Source: Taenia hydatigena
Lineage: Eukaryota > Platyhelminthes > Cestoda > Cyclophyllidea > Taeniidae
NCBI GenBank assembly: GCA_036345935.2
Contig: JADWOT020000004.1
Location: 4,808,168-4,872,167 of the forward strand
Direction of reading: 5' to 3'
DNA: 64,000 bases
Shown: one piece after another, positions 1 to 9,997 of the stretch
Numbering within the stretch: position 1 is the stretch's first letter
Layout of the letters: every line of letters starts with the position of its first letter
The notes under the pieces: model-generated
Database searches by the model: none
What the model was told of the DNA's origin: nothing
The model's input: the letters and a program-made list of their open reading frames with translations, nothing else
Position numbers and translations under genes: made by a program

Positions 1-263
1 GACTATAGGCAAAGGATACGATTGTGCTTAGTATTTCTGGCCGCCAAGTAAAATGCTTCAACCGACGTCAAACGACAAATGTTAATTTGCCTTCTTGACA
101 TTGGGACACCTTATTCACCTTCAGGAAGCATTGCAAATCGCTTTTGACATGGTCGAGGTAGTAATGAACTGCTCGCATCACCCCACCTTTCGCAAGCCAT
201 TACACCTTACCTCGCTTACCTTCAATTGTGCGCTGTCTAGCAATCATACATATGTATATATAT
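1..263. other. Flank without recognised gene
   Basis: No gene is supported here. A short open frame from 95 begins with TTG and shows no recognisable motif. The only structure is an AT-rich palindromic run at 251-270, built of TA steps bounded by TATG/CATA, which looks like a microsatellite. The 2.5-kb duplicated block begins just after it. Confidence 0.6.
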
Positions 264-2789
264 ATACATATATGATAGACGAAGGGAACGGGGCTGTTGG
301 CATGGCTCGGAGATCAGGCCACGCGATTTAGAGAATATGACCACCTATGTGACCAAAACCGAAACCGGCATTCATGATTAGCAAAGTATTGTAAAAGATG
401 CGGCGCCTTAAAACCCATTGAATGAATAAATTAGGGCCAAGGGATTTCTGCGATAGCGGGTAGTTGCCCTTCAGTCATTAGTGCACAAACCTCAATCTTG
501 TATCTGATCGATGATGCACCCTTGCCGAGTCGTAGATTAATGGTTAAAACGGAGTATTGTGGTGTGGACAAGTCGTTGACTAGGTGACAAAACGTTTATC
601 ACGCAGACTAACTCCTTACCTCAAAGGTGATGATCACTGCAGTGCAGCTGAAGTGGGTTAATCGGCCTGAATTTGTGTACTAACTCGCCATCTCGAGAGA
701 CATTATTCCTGAAATTGCTTATTGCAGCGCTTTTTCTGACTCATGTGAGACAGTTGGGAGTGTTTGCATGCGAAGCCACAAGTTTACATGCGTTCTTCTT
801 TCGGACGCAGTACACACTCTGCAGCATTGTTGGCATCGAGAGACACCCTCCTTTTACCACCTGTAAGCCTCTTTCTTGCTTCACAGAAATCGCACTCCTA
901 CCTGCAGTCTACGGCGACTGGAATACTCTGAGTGCAAGGCAGGTAGCGTCATCTTGACTTTGGATGCAGAAGTGATTGCACTCCTGAAATGTATCAAAAA
1001 CTCTTAACTTTATTCGTCTGTCGAATTTCTCCTGTGTTTAAGAAGGCATCTTTGGCAGAAAATGTTAGGTTTCGAGTCAAAAAGGAGTTATTTCTGGAAG
1101 GGAGGAGCACACCAAACATTTCTTCATGGCATTCTATGGCGTGCATCGCGCGTTGTGTCGATGGAGAGGAGGCGGATGTACCAGCGCACACGGTAGCTGG
1201 AAAGGTTGGAGATGAGGGCGAGGAGAAGAAGGGACGGGTGAAGAAAGAGCAGTTCGATGAATGTAGCATCACCTTTGCAAAATGGAACTGTCTGCAGTGT
1301 CACCACTCGCCTTCCTGACAGTCGATCAGAACTGATGTGAAGGATACCGACACGTTCTCTGGGCTGCTTAGTAATGTATGGTGGCAACAAGGAAGATTAT
1401 TTTGCAGCAATAATTTGTCGAACGCAAAAAATAGCCGAACTTTGCCTCTTGGACGGTAATGGTCATGTCTTTGGTATTCGGCGGCTGTCATCACTTCTAA
1501 CAAGTCCATACCCCGGAGAGGTAACAAATCACTGCAAAATTGGCATTCCTTTAGACTTCAGGTCAATTCTGTCTACTATAATTTATGTCAAAGACGAGAA
1601 CGTCATTGAGACAGATCATACTATTCTTTAGCAATAAACCTATTTATGCTGGCTGCATCAAGCGTTGGAGGGATGCCACCGCAACACGCATTGGCCAAAA
1701 TTCATGCGGCACACATGGCAATGCAAATGCAGGCTCTCCTCTGTTCACCTCTGCCACTTCCGCATTCTGTTATCCTGAATTCAAAACAAGGGGGAGAACT
1801 ATGCAACCCCAACTGACGATTCTAGCGATTTGTGTATGTGGGGCTAAGGGGAATGCATGCATCCTCCTTATTTACGGCGCCAATGCACAATCGCGTGCTG
1901 CGGTTGATAGTCCTTATCAGCATCATCGCAGAGGCTCACGGTGGCTTTGATACTTGTGCAACTTTATCTTGAATCATCCCGTTAACCAGATGGTTTACTT
2001 TTAGCAAAGGGGGTAGTATGCGTCTGGGTGGTTAATAGATGGGTCTAACTTCACCGCTACCTATCGTATGCTTCACAAAACTTGCCCGAACCATTTTAAC
2101 GCTTTACCACGATAACATGCTTGCTTACTTGCCCAGCAACTCACAATGTTTTCTCTTGTTATCGGCTGTGTGCAAGTCTACTTAAGTTGGTTAGAGGTAT
2201 GGCTGCATCCTTGTGGAGGGCACTACGGGTGTTAGCTACCTGTGATGCGGATCGCCACTCGCCAGCACGGTAGGCTGCCATCCTCTAAGCGCATTAAGTA
2301 AATGCTGTGACACACTGGTTGATACTATGTTAACAGAACAATGAGTTCTCCCAATCCGGTGATTTCAATCACTACCTTAATTTTAGTATCCATTGGACCT
2401 TTCCCCCATTTCTAATCAAGCTAGTTGTCTGCCGTAAACACACTGAAGGCTCCGATTACACGCATAGACGCTAAATGTGGAAATCACATGGCAAGATTGT
2501 GTTGATGCTGTTGAGCGGAATAATGGACGCCACACCTAAAGTATATTCCGAGGCGATGAACCTGCAAAGATTTGCATCCTGATGTCCACCGAATATGTGA
2601 CGCTAATTAACAAAGTGGCAACCCAAAAACACATTTCGTAAAGCTGAGTGCGTGCCTTATTTGGACGAAGACAGGAGTAGGTACAGAAGAACACCGAACG
2701 TGAACAATAAGTGTTCATGAGATAAAGGTAGGTGAACGTGTTATGACGGATTTCAAAATTAAACTACGCATAGGGATAGGGGTCGTGGA
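264..2789 (+). repeat. 2.5-kb duplicated block, copy 1
   Basis: This block matches 16661-19350 in the same orientation (offset 16,377 in the middle part). Divergence is uneven. It is about 10 percent or more on both sides but only about 1.5 percent between about 1385 and 2370. Copy 1 lacks a 186-bp segment present in copy 2 after position 2699. Open frames of 60-121 codons exist on both strands, but none has a recognisable domain and they overlap antisense, so I call no gene. The block ends where the two copies stop matching, after a shared stretch around 2780. Confidence 0.9.
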
Positions 2790-3390
2790 ATTAGGCCTAG
2801 CACTACTTTGTAGAATTGTGTCACATGCTCAACATACTTGACTCGTCTGGGTCGTATGACCTGTAGCTCCTTGAGCACGAACTCCTCAAATCGGCCATAA
2901 ATAGTAGCATCTATCGGATTCAATAACACCCGCCCCACAGTCTCAGTCTTTTCCGTATTACAATGCGTCCACAATGAGGCCGCGAGTTGACATTGGCAAA
3001 ACCTAATTCAACTTTCCTCTGCTTTAGGGGACTCACATCGAGGCAGTGTTGCTCGCGATCAACCAGAAAGAAGCAGGGATGCCCATAGCCATTGGTCGCT
3101 CAAACCAAAATGTACCCTACAATCCACAACAAGACTATAGGGCATGATGAAGTTGAAGATAGCACCTATACAATTGGTGTGTGTACACAAACAAGCTCCA
3201 AGCACATGCGTAGGTGTTATATCTAAGTATGCCAGTGGCAGATGAATCAGTGGATGAGTAATATTATCAGGAGCGCCTTATTCACTTTAGAACCTTATGA
3301 AATTTTTCGCACTATCAATGTTATTATCAAAAAAATTGAATTATGTGTCATATGAGGTAAAGAAATTGGTATATAAGCAATGTTGCGATA
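2790..3390. other. Intergenic, nothing recognised
   Basis: Between two repeat blocks I see no exon, RNA gene or clear repeat. A minus-strand frame (2759-2974, TTG start) has a protein-like composition but no family I recognise and no partner frame nearby. Confidence 0.45.
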
Positions 3391-4105
3391 TTAAGGAGTT
3401 GAATGCCGGTGAATTTATAGATCCACTGCGTTTGAATATATATTGCCTTGTCAGTAGAAATTAACAGACCACTTGAGCATCATTGCAAAATCCAAATGCA
3501 TATAATTAGCAATTAATTGACAACTTAACTATTTGAAATCAAGCTAATCATGAAGACTTCTTGGCGTTTGCCGGGTTCGTGTGACAGACTTTGCTTTAGG
3601 CGGTGGAATGGCATTCCAGATAATGTGGCAGCCGATAAATGACGGTGGCATCTACATGTCTAGCATTCTTCATTCATGCGGTATCTCGTCAACCTTGATT
3701 TCAATTCGAATCCAACTTAAACAAGTGATTACGGTTTTTTGAATAAAATATTTATAGGCGATGCGTGCAGTGCAGTGATTTCTTTATTTCCATCCATTTT
3801 CCTGCGCCTACCATCGTAATGAGAATTTTGGTTCTTTCTGAGATATCATTATCGTCTTAGACGAAACAGCGAATCGATAGCTTATCAATGGGAGGTTATG
3901 TGATGGCCTCCACCGACGTCGGATGGACCAGCCTGCTCCTCGGGGACGAAATTCGAGAGCTGTGTTCCCGCCGCATGCGTAAAAGGTACACTAAAATACG
4001 CAACTACTAACCACAGTACTCGTGCACAGAGAATGTCTGCGATGCAAGGAATTGGACATTTAATGCAAAATTCTAGTTCTTAAGCGACCAACTCCATCTT
4101 AATCA
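3391..4105 (+). repeat. Dispersed repeat D, old copy
   Basis: This stretch aligns along its whole length, at roughly 65-70 percent by eye, with plus-strand 38270-38990 and therefore with minus-strand 21849-22569 in the left arm. Shared landmarks in order are a block ending in GAATGCCG, a GTGTGAC-GACTTT stretch, a GCCGAT-AATG stretch, an AATAAAATATTTAT block and a CTGCTCC-CG-GGACGA block near 3934-3954. A shorter relative of the last third lies at 19967-20160. No complete reading frame survives. It is probably the remnant of a mobile or duplicated element of unknown type. Confidence 0.65.
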
Positions 4106-5002
4106 AATAGTAAAGCTGATCAAAGCAAAAGATTGTTAAAACTCACAAATCGGAATTAGGTCTTGCCAATCTTAACGTGCGGCTTCATTATGGGTTCATT
4201 GCAATGCGAAAAGACTACCGATTGTGTGCGAGAGAAGAAGCAGATCAATTGTGATAGGCGTCAGTCAGTGCGTTCCCCCAAGGAGGAGTCATAGTTGTCT
4301 AAAGTTGAACACCTTATATTTTGTAGCGATCTTACTCCTGAGTACCTATTTTGGCAACAAGACGTAGCGATTCCGATCACCTGCTTGGTAAACTCATATT
4401 CAGCCTCCGGTTGACCCTGTCCATCTGCATTATGAAGTTGTAAGGCATACATTGCAAACATACCCAAATCCCTCTCTCCATCACACACACACACATTCTG
4501 ACAGAAGCATACAACCACCCACCGTCTCCTTGGCACCGTTGGATCATTGACAGTCACCAACGAAGTGAGTAATTTTGTTATCCCTGCACCTGGTGTCAGA
4601 GTGTTCGGCTGACTGGTTGCGTAGAAAAGGGCATAGTTGGTTACGTAGCACGTAGGAGCAAATATGGGAGGGTGTAAGCCTTGGTAAGTGTGGAACCTAC
4701 ATGAGGGAGACAAGGAATGAGTTATCGTCGCCGTCATGTGATGATAGGGGTGATGTCTGCTAGACCTCGAGGACGGCTCAATCTGATCGTCTGCCGCACT
4801 GCTTTGGTCTGCTTGTAAAGGATATGGCATTGACACTTCAAAATGCATCACATCTTCTGTGGAGCTTCTGTTCCACACAATCACTTATTAAATGGCTGAG
4901 ATATAGGCACATTATTTGTGTAAATCTGCCCACGGTGTAGCATGTGATGGCGAGGAGTTTGCTATTGCCATAACGTTGTGAAATAGGGATGATTCAGTTT
5001 GA
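4106..5002. other. Upstream region of the CAP gene; one unexplained long minus-strand frame
   Basis: No gene is supported. A 207-codon minus-strand frame (4884 to 4261, GTG start) is the longest in the window. It has a low-complexity His/Ser/Pro-rich N-terminal part, no recognised domain, and no convincing upstream ATG. A short CA dinucleotide run sits near 4482-4493. I treat the frame as probably spurious. Confidence 0.4.
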
Positions 5003-5037
5003 CAATCATGGTAGGTCTGCTTGGCCTACCATGATTG
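5003..5037. promoter_or_regulatory. Perfect 13-bp inverted repeat upstream of the CAP gene
   Basis: Positions 5003-5015 (CAATCATGGTAGG) and 5025-5037 are exact reverse complements separated by nine bases. It lies 42 bp upstream of the TATA box and about 87 bp upstream of the start codon. That spacing suits a dimeric transcription-factor site or a DNA hairpin in the promoter. No known factor is assigned. Confidence 0.5.
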
Positions 5038-5078
5038 ACGAGACTATCGCACCATGTTTCACCATGCCATGCTTCGCG

Positions 5079-5086
5079 TATAAATA
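5079..5086 (+). promoter_or_regulatory. TATA box of the CAP gene
   Basis: TATAAATA preceded by a GC-containing stretch is a close match to the eukaryotic TATA consensus. Transcription would be expected to begin about 25-30 bp downstream, near 5105-5115, leaving a 5' UTR of only 10-20 nt before the ATG at 5124. The position fits the spliced gene model better than the alternative start at 5185. Confidence 0.6.
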
Positions 5087-5123
5087 GGTGGGATTTTCTC
5101 GCCCTCCTAGTCCACTTGCCAAG

Positions 5124-6359
5124 ATGATATGCCCAAGGAACGGTGAGTTGACAATTACAGAGTGAATGCCAATCTTTCACATAAATGTTGATCTGCACAA
5201 GCAAAGTAGTGACTCTGCATAATTTTTGCTTGCCAGGTCTCTTTGTGATAGTCATCAGCCTGATTACTCTCCTATCTGCTGCATCGCATCAGGTGTCCAC
5301 AGATGTAGAACAGGCCCAAATGCTAGAGGCTCATTTGGAAGTTCGAGAAAAGGTGCACCCGCCTGCCAGCGATATGCTACTAATGGTGCGTACCTTCTCC
5401 TCATGGCCGTAGTTAGCAGCACACTTGTCCGCACTTCATGTTACCCCACGTAATAGTACACTCAGCAACATTTGATAAAGTTCGTTTCTATTTATCCAGG
5501 AGTACTCAAATGAGCTGGAACTACTAGCAGATTATTGGGCCAGTCGATGCAGATTCGAGCATCCCGATTGGACGCAATATCCACAGTACAAGGGACTTGG
5601 CCAGAATATAGCAGCTGTCGGTGGTTTCAAGCCAGCCATCACCGAAGCCGCTTGTGGCTGGAGGGATGAATACAAGTATTACAGCTACTTCAACAACTCC
5701 TGCAGCTACGTGTGTGGCCATTACACACAGGTGAGAGAGCAGCATGTGCACGCTGCTAGTTGGACGCAGCGCATAGATGCCATTCGGGGTGTCTTGTAGT
5801 CATTTTTCCCAAGTATTAAATGAATACTTGCATGTTAATACAGGGTGTGGGAGCAAATGGGTAGAAGTAAAGTACATGGTATTATGTGGCAAAGCACCAA
5901 GTAGTATAGCTCGTCATGCTTTCTCTGTGCATAACCAGATGGTTTGGGCGACTTCAAATCTGGTGGGTTGCGCCATGCGACAATGCAATTACATGCGGCC
6001 TGAGTGGAGAAATCCACAATACTTTACAGTGTGTCAATACAAGCCTGCGTAAGTGTGATTTTCTTTAAAGAAGATTGCTGGATTTGCTGACTGACAGACT
6101 GAGTGGATGACTGTTCAGCTGTTGGAACAGCACATCTTTGGTTTGTGCGATTGTGACAGATGTAGTGAATCCTTTTAGGGGGAACTACCATGGAAGACTG
6201 CCGTATACATATGGAGCCAGTTGCAGCAAATGCCCGAAGGGATACTTCTGTTTCCGCAAACAATGCGTCAAAAAGCCTACATGCAAAAAAGTGCTGCCGA
6301 CATTGGTGTTGAAAGATCCTAAAGACAGAACTCTGCCGAAATGCGTGTTGTGGAATTGA
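5124..6359 (+). CDS. CAP/SCP-family secreted protein (venom-allergen-like, GLIPR1-like), five exons
   Basis: Exons 5124-5142, 5237-5385, 5500-5730, 5939-6048 and 6179-6359 join in frame into 229 residues. All introns are GT-AG (94, 114, 208, 130 bp). Residues 1-22 form a signal peptide (Arg5, then a hydrophobic core, cleavage after Ser-Ala-Ala), so the product should be secreted. The CAP domain spans about 32-170. CAP1 motif GHYTQMVWATS (129-139) straddles the exon 3/4 junction, and CAP2-like FTVCQYKPAGNY is at 162-173. Of the cation-binding tetrad, His77, Glu113 and His130 are present, but the usual Glu in G-E-N is Gln91. A Cys-rich tail follows (Cys185, 188, 194, 199, 205, 225). Asn121 is a possible glycosylation site. 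The ATG at 5124 (A at -3) with a strong donor gives a cleaner signal peptide than the unspliced ATG at 5185, which has TAA directly before it. Family members in parasitic worms are secreted and associated with the host interface; the exact ligand is unknown. No AATAAA lies close downstream; AATATA occurs at 6495-6500. Confidence 0.92.
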
Positions 6360-8707
6360 GCCTAGCAATCACCGCCTGGACTGGTTGCATTTGTTCTGAC
6401 GTCGTTGGCGTCGAGCACGTCTCATCCTTATCCCACTGCGTCCACTTTCCTTCCAGCTTTGAGTGCCAAGTCATTTTATGTTGCAGATAACTCTAATATA
6501 ATCAGTGCCTTCTTCGCTGTTGCCCAAGAGAATAGGTGATCTCTGTCTTAGGTATTTGCATGCCTCTCTAGATGGGAGCGAAAATGGAGTAGAACTTAGG
6601 CGTCCATCTTTTGCAAGCACTACGATTGCCAACGCTCTACAAATCGTGGGAATGTTGACATACTTAAAGTAGGATATATCTGGAAAGTAGTTAAGTGTAG
6701 ACATATAGTCGTAATCAAGTTTCGGAGGTTGCGCTCTTAGCATCTGAGAAGGGTTTGTGCATTGCAGCATAATTATTTGCCTTTTCATCCTATTTTGCTG
6801 GATATTAGTGGCTTAGACTTCTGTTGTAGGTTGGTAGAGGTGGCACAAAACCCATCACTGATCAACTACTTTGGTTACTGCAATGTTATCATTCTTCTGA
6901 AGTTGTGTCTACACTCTGACTGGCAAGATATCTGACTGGCTAGTTCACGTGCAACCCGCGCTTAACCATATCCTGACCTCACCAGTGTTAATTAACAAAT
7001 GCGGTATGCTATTGGAGATCTCCCAAATGTCATTTGATTTGTCCAAGATTTGAAGCAAACAATATGTTGCGTTATTGTGCCTCTTTTGCGGATGCAGTTC
7101 CGAATATAAATAGTGCATTGGTGTTTTGGCAATTAGAGTTGGGCAAATTGACGTAATTGAACCGCGATGAATCGTATGACTTGGTGGCAATTTCGATATT
7201 TAAATGGCCTATGTATGCACACAGTGCTGACTGCCACTTAATGTGCCGCAGAGTAGAAGTGGTGAAGTTCTTTGGGCGCCACAGAATGGAATAAGTTCGG
7301 TGCGGATTATGGGTGTTGATTTTTGCGATGGACATGACTTTGATGAGGGTGACCATTTGCCAACGCGTAAGAGTGGGGTACATAAATGATAGTTATGGGG
7401 CAGGATTTCAACTGATGAGGATAAGATGGACAAGGATGTGATGTTCAAAATGTCCACTAACCAGACATGGATGTGGGACATTAAAATACGCGTAAGTAGG
7501 GCCTTTGCTAAGGATGCACTTATCTCCAACAGTCGGAGAATTCACGATAGCCCAGTGCTTGGAGTAATAGCACTACCAGCACTAGATGGAGCATGAGTTG
7601 CCACAAATCGACTCCACTAGTCGGTCTGAGTAGCTGTTCTTTGTGGATCGTAAGCAGCCCACTCACCGTGTTTACGAGACAGTCGCTGAAAACCTCGCAT
7701 GATTAATGCGGTCGGTTTGTGGTTTAGCCTTGATGTCGCTTGACTTGCTACACACCAGGTCATTTAGTCCAAAGCGTGTCTGCTGAAATTCTATTTCATT
7801 GTACATGCGCAGCCTAGAAGGTTATATCATCTGAATACATTTATGAGATCTTCGTCTCGCGACCATTCCTTCCTTACACCTCTGTTCTCCTTGTTTTGAA
7901 TAGTGTCGTGCCAAATTTACAAGATGTCAAGAGGACCGTAGTTGTGCAGGGTGGTGAGAATTAAGTTTCACTGTACCTTACCTATCAACATCCAGTATGC
8001 TCAATCCGGTAGCAGTGGTTCCCGGATATTGTGAGCTAAACACGCTAACGATGCCCTAGTTATAATTCTAATGAAGCACATATGCACACATCGAATCTCG
8101 CCAAACACGACCTTTTCTCACCAAGCTGAGAAAAAAAGAGGGGGTGAAAGCACACTGATTACTCTCTAAAAGGGAATCAAAATCAGGTGAATTGGTCCGT
8201 TTTGAGGTTGGAAGATTTCAGTCAATAGAATGAATAGGATTCAATGAGCAAAAAGATAGAGCTGTCAGCGTGTAGTACACACCAGTGCTGACTGACGACC
8301 GCTTAGCGTCTCGTAAAAGCAGCGCAAAGATCCAAAGGAAAAAGTGGTCCACGTTGGAAATCGTCCATCCATCACCCGTGCAAGTGATCTTCAAACCAAG
8401 AAGCATTCACGTACATGTTGAAGCAAATGCGACATGCAGAAACATTCACAACCAAGGTGAGATTCTTCAAAAATCTTACCAGCCACATAGGCAGATTGAT
8501 ACAGTCTGGCAGTGGCGCAGGCTGCGTGTCGATGTCTCAACCGTAAGAGACACCACACCATCTCGGCTTAGGCTTGTTCGATTTGCGTCGGTCCATTGAC
8601 GAAGGAAAGCAAAACAAAGTGCCCTTCCGAAGGGTACTACAGTTGTGCCTGTGTCCAATAGGAAGTGAGTGATGGAGTATGGAGGAGGCTAGGTAGTGCA
8701 AAACAAT
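6360..8707. other. Intergenic region after the CAP gene
   Basis: I find no further CAP exon, RNA gene or recognisable coding exon here. Short overlapping frames on both strands look random. The one noteworthy item is a 40-bp dispersed motif at 7977-8018. The 3' UTR of the CAP gene presumably occupies the first few hundred bases. Confidence 0.5.
7977..8018 (+). repeat. Dispersed 40-bp motif, copy 1
   Basis: The core (ATCAACATCCAGTATGCTCA followed by ATCCGGTAGCAGT) recurs with few changes at 14390-14427 and 23681-23720, and in the mirrored and tandem copies of those sites. Flanks of the three sites do not align. Confidence 0.6.
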
Positions 8708-8830
8708 GCCATCAACAGCGACCATACCGCGTGGGAAACACCGGTTCTCGTCCGATCACGAAAGTAAGCTACGTCGAGTCGGGTTAGTACTTGCATGGGT
8801 GATCGGCTGGGAATGCTCTTGTTGCTGGTC
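8708..8830 (+). rRNA. 5S-rRNA-like sequence, divergent, possibly a pseudogene
   Basis: The order of conserved 5S blocks is intact: GACCATACC near the 5' end, CCGGTTCTCGTCCGATCAC, an A-box-like AAGTAAGC, and the C-box-like GTTAGTACTTGCATGGGTGA followed by CTGGGAAT. The first and last ten bases pair into a helix I with one mismatch (CCATCAACAG with CTTGTTGCTGG). Against the usual animal sequence there is a one-base deletion around the loop before the A box and changes in helices II and V. No strong T-run terminator follows at once. It is single-copy here and not in a tandem array, so an inactive or dispersed copy is as likely as a working gene. Confidence 0.7.
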
Positions 8831-9637
8831 CTCTCTCCTTCCTTTACTTTCTCGTTCACCCCTTTTGCTCCACCTACCTACCTGCTTACCTATCGGTCTG
8901 CTCTGCGCTGCAATCCACCTCACCTTAACGATTGCAAACACTCCTTCCCGCTGCACGACATCCTCATTTCCATTCCATTGTGTGGCACCACAGGCCGCCA
9001 CCATGCTTGGCGGGCATTGCACATCTGTTTACACTGGCATGCGCTAGAGCAGTGGAGGATGCGTAATGGTGGAAAGTAAATGGAATGGTGAGGAAATGGA
9101 GCCTGGCAAGTGGGTGGATGTATGGGTAGGTGAGCTGGAGGCAGGCGAATAGGTTGTGGTGCAGTGAGCTCGCCTAGTGATGCAGCAAAGAGGGAGAGTG
9201 CATAAGGCGTCGAAATAAAATCCTCTCCTCGCATAGCCGGGAGAATCAGTCGAAGGTCATGCCCTAGTCGTTGCTGTTGCTCCAAATCGTTGCACAAACA
9301 TACTGCTTCCACGTCTTTTCCATGTCCTACCTATCTCGCCACATTCCTTTTAATTTCAGCCCCACTGCATCAAGTGAAATTTGAAGGCGGTCAGAGAAAT
9401 CGGAGCAGGTTGCCACGAAAATTTACAATAACGTAGATTGACTCACGCAAAATTGACAAGTTATGGGTTGAGAAGGCAGCACTACGCATTGTCAGAGTTC
9501 TGCATAGGGAGAAAAAGCTGAGCAGTGTCCAGAAATGGCTTAAGGCACAATATCTGATGTCAGTTCGTCTGCGCAACACCAAAGTAGTCCTAAATTTTAC
9601 GGAAAGCACCCGATCCGCCTAGTAGGGCACTAAAGCC
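8831..9637. other. Pyrimidine-rich intergenic stretch
   Basis: The first 150 bp are strongly C/T-rich with CCTA steps, and the rest is unremarkable. Overlapping frames on both strands come from the biased composition and carry no recognised motif. It ends exactly where the giant inverted repeat starts. Confidence 0.5.
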
Positions 9638-9794
9638 AACTTAGCTGTTTCGCTACCATTAGAATTGCGGATGAATTTGAAGTGCCTCCTATAAGGACGC
9701 GGCTATACGCATGAACAACTTAGATAAAATTACACGCAGATGACTCATATTACCGATAACGAAGAAAAAATGCAACCAACTGCTCTTCCTGCAC

Positions 9795-9997
9795 TATTCC
9801 TTCTTATGTGCACTGGTGCGTCTGCCCGGTTCCATCCACACAATATGAGAAGCGTGTTATAGGATACTGTGACGAAATGTTTTGGAGTACTCGTCCCTTT
9901 TAGGAATTACCCCTTCTCATCTGACTCAGAACTTAGCAGCTGCTGTCAAAATACCCTGGTTAACACAAAATAACTTCTCTGGACTTGAATAAAGGCA
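9795..9997 (-). repeat. Dispersed repeat B, diverged inverted copy
   Basis: Read on the minus strand this resembles 17410-17600 and 1030-1220 of the 2.5-kb block. Shared landmarks are a CTTTATTC stretch, a GTGTTAA stretch, an AGTCA-GA-AAGG stretch, GAGTAC-CCAAAACATTTC, and then ACCAGTG-ACA. Identity is roughly 60-65 percent by eye. It indicates that part of the 2.5-kb block belongs to an older dispersed family. Confidence 0.5.

Noticed and set aside
4261..4884. 207-codon minus-strand open frame as a gene
   Set aside because: It starts with GTG, has low-complexity composition and no recognised domain, and lies in the region upstream of the CAP gene. About one frame of this length by chance in such a window is not surprising.
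5185..5411. Unspliced ATG at 5185 as the start of the CAP gene
   Set aside because: TAA precedes it directly, its N-terminus is a poor signal peptide, and the ATG at 5124 with a GTGAGT donor and a pyrimidine-rich acceptor at 5236 keeps frame and fits the TATA box.
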